This document shows, in pieces, positions 61,251 through 64,000 of a stretch of 64,000 bases of DNA (positions within the stretch are counted from its first letter, which is position 1; the number at the start of each line of letters is the position of its first letter). The position numbers were made by a program, and so were the translations under genes. The DNA is from Variovorax atrisoli 110B (GTDB taxonomy: Bacteria > Pseudomonadota > Gammaproteobacteria > Burkholderiales > Burkholderiaceae_C): NCBI RefSeq assembly GCF_000382045.1, contig NZ_KB907452.1:126295-190294 (forward strand), in the 5' to 3' direction. A model generated the notes under the pieces. That model did not search any database. It had not been told where the DNA came from and saw only the letters and a program-made list of their open reading frames with translations.

Positions 61251-63572
61251 TCATGCGGGCAAGTCCAGAACCTGCCGCGCGAGGATGTTGCGCTGTATCT
61301 CGTTGGTGCCGCCGTAGATCATTGCGGCGGTGGAGCCGATGAGCGGCGAGAGCACGTTGAAGGTCTGCCCGTCGAGCACCTGGTCGCCGGCCACGGCGCC
61401 CTGCTCCTCGCCGGCCTCGACCAGCAGCGCGCCGATGCGGTGGTAGGTCTCGCTCGCCCAGATCTTCAGCAGCGACACCGAGGCCGGCAGCGGCTTGCCC
61501 GCGCGCACGATGTTCGCGAAGCCGGTGTAGGCGGCCGAGAGGTCGAGCACGTCGAGCCGCAATGCCGCGAAGCGCTGCGCGAACACCGGGTCGGCGAAGA
61601 GACGCCGCGCCTGCGCCAGCCGCGCGAGCTGGCCCAGTGCGTACTGCGACTGCTTGGGGCTGCCCAGGAAGATGCGCTCGAAGCCCAGCAGCGCCTTCGC
61701 GATGCTCCAGCCGCCGTGCAGCCTGCCCACGAGGTTCTCGGCCGGCACGCGCACGTTGTCGAAGAACACCTCGCAGAATTCCGGCTCGCCCGCCAGCGTG
61801 TGGATCGGCCGGACGGTGATGCCCGGCGTGCGCAGGTCGCACAGCAGGAAGCTGATGCCCTCCTGCTTGCGCGCGTCCTTGTCGGTGCGCACCAGCATGA
61901 AGATGTGGTTGGCGTCCTGCGCGAGCGTGGTCCATATCTTCTGGCCGTTGACGATGAAGTGCTCGCCCTGCGCGTCGCGCGCCGGCATCGCCTCGGTGCG
62001 CAGGCCCGCGAGGTCGGAGCCGGCATTGGGCTCCGAATAACCCTGGCACCACACATGCTCGCCGCTGAGGATGCGCGGCAGGAAGCGTTGCTGCTGCTGC
62101 GGCGTGCCGTGCTGGATCAGCAGAGGCCCGATCATCACGATGCCCTGGTCGGGCGCGCGCGCCACGCCGTACTGCTCCAGCTCCTCGATCCATGCGATGA
62201 GCTTGTCCGCGGGCAGCCCCATGCCGCCGTGCGACTGCGGCCATGCCGGTGCGATCCAGCCCTGTGCCGAGAGCGTGAGGTACCACTCGCGCATCTCGCT
62301 CCAGCGCGCACGGTGCGAGAGGTAGCGCAGCTGCTGCGGATATCGCTGCTGCAGGAAGGCGCGCACCATGCGGCGGAAGTCGGCCTCGGGCATGGCGGAC
62401 CAGTCGGCGGTGCGCGGAAACTCGCCGTTCCACCCGGCCACGCCGGGCGCGGCCTCCACATCGCCCGACAGCACGGCATGCCTGCGCTGATGCGCGCTCG
62501 CGTTGCCCAGCCATGCCGAGAGGCACAGCACGCGCTTGTAGAACAGGCTCAGGTCGCACTCCTGCGTGTAGCCGATGGCGCCGTGCAGCTGCACGGACGC
62601 TCGCGAGGCCTGCAGCGCGGCGGCGGTGCAGCGCGCATTGACGCGGCTGGCCTCGGCCTCGAGCCGCTGCGCCGGCAGGCCCTGCGCCGAGAGCGCCAGC
62701 ACTTCGTCCAGCGTGGCCTTCGCCACTTCGAGGTGGATGAACATGTCGACGCATCGGTGCTGCAGCGCCTGGAAGCTGCCGATGGGCTTGCCGAACTGCG
62801 AGCGGGTGCGCAGGTAGGCCAGCGTCTGCGCCAGCATCGCCTGCCCCGCGCCCAGCAGTTCCGCCGACTGCAGGATCTGGCCGGCCGCGAGCGCATGGCG
62901 CAGCGCCTCCTGCGCGGCCGGGCCATCGGCGAGCACCGCATCGGCCGGCAGCACGACCTGCTCGAAGCGCAGGTTCGAAGCCTGGCTGCCATCGACCAGC
63001 GGTACCGGCGTTTCGATCACGCCTGCGGTGCCGCGCGGCACCCACAGCAGCACGGCGTCGTCGTCACCGCGCGCCGACACCAGCCAGCCGCTGGCGGCCG
63101 CGCCGGGCAGCACCATCAGCTTCTCGCCCTGAAGCAGCACGCCGCCCCCGGGTCGGGCCTCGCAGCCGCAGGCCAGCGGCACCGCGCTCAGGTCGCCCGC
63201 GCTCTCCTGCCATGCGAGCGCAGGCAGGCTGCGGCCTGCGACGAGCTCGGCGAGCAGCGCGTTCGCGCCGGGCGTGCCCAGCCGCGCCAGCAGCAGCGCG
63301 CCGAGGCCTGCCACGGCCAAGAGCGGCTCGGGTGCCGCATGCTCGCCCGCCGCGCGGAAGATCTCGGCAGCTCCGTCGAGCCCCAGCGCCAGCCCTGCGG
63401 CCGACTCGGGTGCCAGCATGCCGGTCCAGCCGAGTGCGGCGATGTCCTGCCAGCCCTCGGCCTCGTCGCCGCCGGGGCGCTCCATGCGCTCGCGCCGGCG
63501 CTGCAGGGCACGGCTGCGTTCGAAGTAGTCCAGTGCCGATTCGCGCACTGCAGCAAGTGATTCGAGGTCCAT
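61251..63572 (-). CDS. Tandem-fused acyl-CoA dehydrogenase
   Basis: A 773-residue protein made of two acyl-CoA dehydrogenase units. The N-terminal unit (about residues 1-360) has [20 protein letters not shown] and [19 protein letters not shown]. The C-terminal unit (about 390-773) has [31 protein letters not shown] and the FAD/CoA block [15 protein letters not shown] near the end. The C-terminal unit looks fully active; the catalytic-base position was not settled in either half. Fused or paired dehydrogenases of this sort act on branched or ring-bearing acyl-CoAs such as steroid side chains. The start ATG 63570-63572 is divergent from the citryl-CoA lyase gene. Confidence 0.9.
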   Translation of the reverse strand: MDLESLAAVRESALDYFERSRALQRRRERMERPGGDEAEGWQDIAALGWTGMLAPESAAGLALGLDGAAEIFRAAGEHAAPEPLLAVAGLGALLLARLGTPGANALLAELVAGRSLPALAWQESAGDLSAVPLACGCEARPGGGVLLQGEKLMVLPGAAASGWLVSARGDDDAVLLWVPRGTAGVIETPVPLVDGSQASNLRFEQVVLPADAVLADGPAAQEALRHALAAGQILQSAELLGAGQAMLAQTLAYLRTRSQFGKPIGSFQALQHRCVDMFIHLEVAKATLDEVLALSAQGLPAQRLEAEASRVNARCTAAALQASRASVQLHGAIGYTQECDLSLFYKRVLCLSAWLGNASAHQRRHAVLSGDVEAAPGVAGWNGEFPRTADWSAMPEADFRRMVRAFLQQRYPQQLRYLSHRARWSEMREWYLTLSAQGWIAPAWPQSHGGMGLPADKLIAWIEELEQYGVARAPDQGIVMIGPLLIQHGTPQQQQRFLPRILSGEHVWCQGYSEPNAGSDLAGLRTEAMPARDAQGEHFIVNGQKIWTTLAQDANHIFMLVRTDKDARKQEGISFLLCDLRTPGITVRPIHTLAGEPEFCEVFFDNVRVPAENLVGRLHGGWSIAKALLGFERIFLGSPKQSQYALGQLARLAQARRLFADPVFAQRFAALRLDVLDLSAAYTGFANIVRAGKPLPASVSLLKIWASETYHRIGALLVEAGEEQGAVAGDQVLDGQTFNVLSPLIGSTAAMIYGGTNEIQRNILARQVLDLPA

Positions 63573-63679
63573 CGCCGCAGCGTGACAGAAGGCCCCGCAA
63601 AGCGGCATTTGCATTTGCCGAAGGGAGGGTTTCGCAATCAGAGAGCCGCTGCGCGCGCGTGCGGGCTAGATTCGGCCCC

Positions 63680-64000
63680 ATGACCACCAAGATCAAGAAA
63701 TCCCTGCACACGGAGCTGGGCCGCAGCACGCCCGACCGGATCACCGTGCGCGGGCGCGACCTGCCTTCGGAGATCCTCGGCCACCTCAACCTGGGCGACA
63801 TGGCTTTCCTGGAGCTGACCGGGCGCATTCCCACGCCGCAGGAGTCGGTGACCTTCAACGCCATCGTCGTCACGCTGGTGGAGCACGGCGTCACGCCCAG
63901 CGCGCTGGCGGCGCGCCTCACCTATGCAGGCGCACCCGAGGCGCTGCAGGCGGCCGTGGCGGCGGGTCTGTGCGGGCTGGGCACGGTGTTCGTCGGCAGC
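63680..64000 (+). CDS. Citryl-CoA lyase / citrate-synthase-like protein (partial, runs off the window)
   Basis: The first 107 residues of a protein that continues past the window end. The segment [20 protein letters not shown], then [15 protein letters not shown] and [20 protein letters not shown], matches the stand-alone citryl-CoA lyase-like branch of the citrate synthase superfamily, not citrate synthase itself. Such proteins cleave citryl-CoA or related hydroxyacyl-CoAs. It is divergent from the fused acyl-CoA dehydrogenase with 107 bases between, so both may be controlled from one promoter region and act on the same CoA pathway. ATG 63680 is the start used. Confidence 0.85.
   Translation, partial: MTTKIKKSLHTELGRSTPDRITVRGRDLPSEILGHLNLGDMAFLELTGRIPTPQESVTFNAIVVTLVEHGVTPSALAARLTYAGAPEALQAAVAAGLCGLGTVFVGS

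Overview
The window looks like a chromosomal segment of a high-GC betaproteobacterium of the Comamonadaceae. A Variovorax-like organism is the best guess, by inference. The reasons are very high GC coding sequence, three Bug/TTT-type solute receptors, many LysR regulators, a monomeric NADP isocitrate dehydrogenase, a tandem-fused acyl-CoA dehydrogenase and bacterial topoisomerase IB. No rRNA, tRNA, CRISPR array, transposase or prophage gene is visible. Coding density is high and many convergent genes touch or overlap.

0-9.5 kb holds small accessory genes (GNAT, DUF2277, GFA, LysE), a Ca-repeat lipoprotein, penicillin-binding protein 1C, a LysR regulator and a FadR-type regulator coupled to a CynX/NimT-type MFS exporter. 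9.5-18.4 kb holds an orphan ABC ATPase, an SDR/LysR divergent pair with a perfect operator-like palindrome, icd, a DUF1161 protein, a monoacylglycerol-lipase-like hydrolase, an Atu4866-like protein and an SDR that has lost catalytic residues. The last two genes share a long upstream motif.

18.4-24.6 kb is a cyanate module in the order cynA-cynB-cynD-cynS, preceded on the same strand by a PAS histidine kinase and a LuxR-type response regulator. A 22-bp inverted repeat lies between regulator and transporter. A DUF1348/TetR divergent pair with a perfect 24-bp palindrome follows. 25.3-30.7 kb is an L-lactate module (lctP, LysR, FMN L-lactate dehydrogenase, MHS permease).

31.2-39.3 kb is a non-phosphorylative L-fucose (or related deoxysugar) cluster: mutarotase, SDR sugar dehydrogenase, L-fuconate dehydratase, ribose-type ABC importer, lactonase and a divergent IclR regulator. 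Enzymes after 2-keto-3-deoxyfuconate are not in the window. 39.3-42.4 kb holds a SLAC1 channel, a GlxA/AraC regulator with phased direct repeats, GrpB and a membrane protein.

42.4-49.6 kb is an ester-hydrolysis island. A Bug receptor, an alpha/beta hydrolase with a TTG start and an unusual tannase-family lipoprotein face a LysR regulator and a second Bug receptor. 50.2-52.3 kb is a TRAP transporter with a split small subunit and no receptor gene nearby. 52.3-58.5 kb holds a YiiX-like hydrolase, dinB, a DUF2459 protein, a purine nucleoside permease-like lipoprotein, topoisomerase IB, a histidine-kinase-like protein and a DUF3606 protein. 58.6-64 kb is an acyl-CoA catabolic unit (ligase, Bug receptor, fused acyl-CoA dehydrogenase) divergent from a citryl-CoA lyase cut by the window edge.
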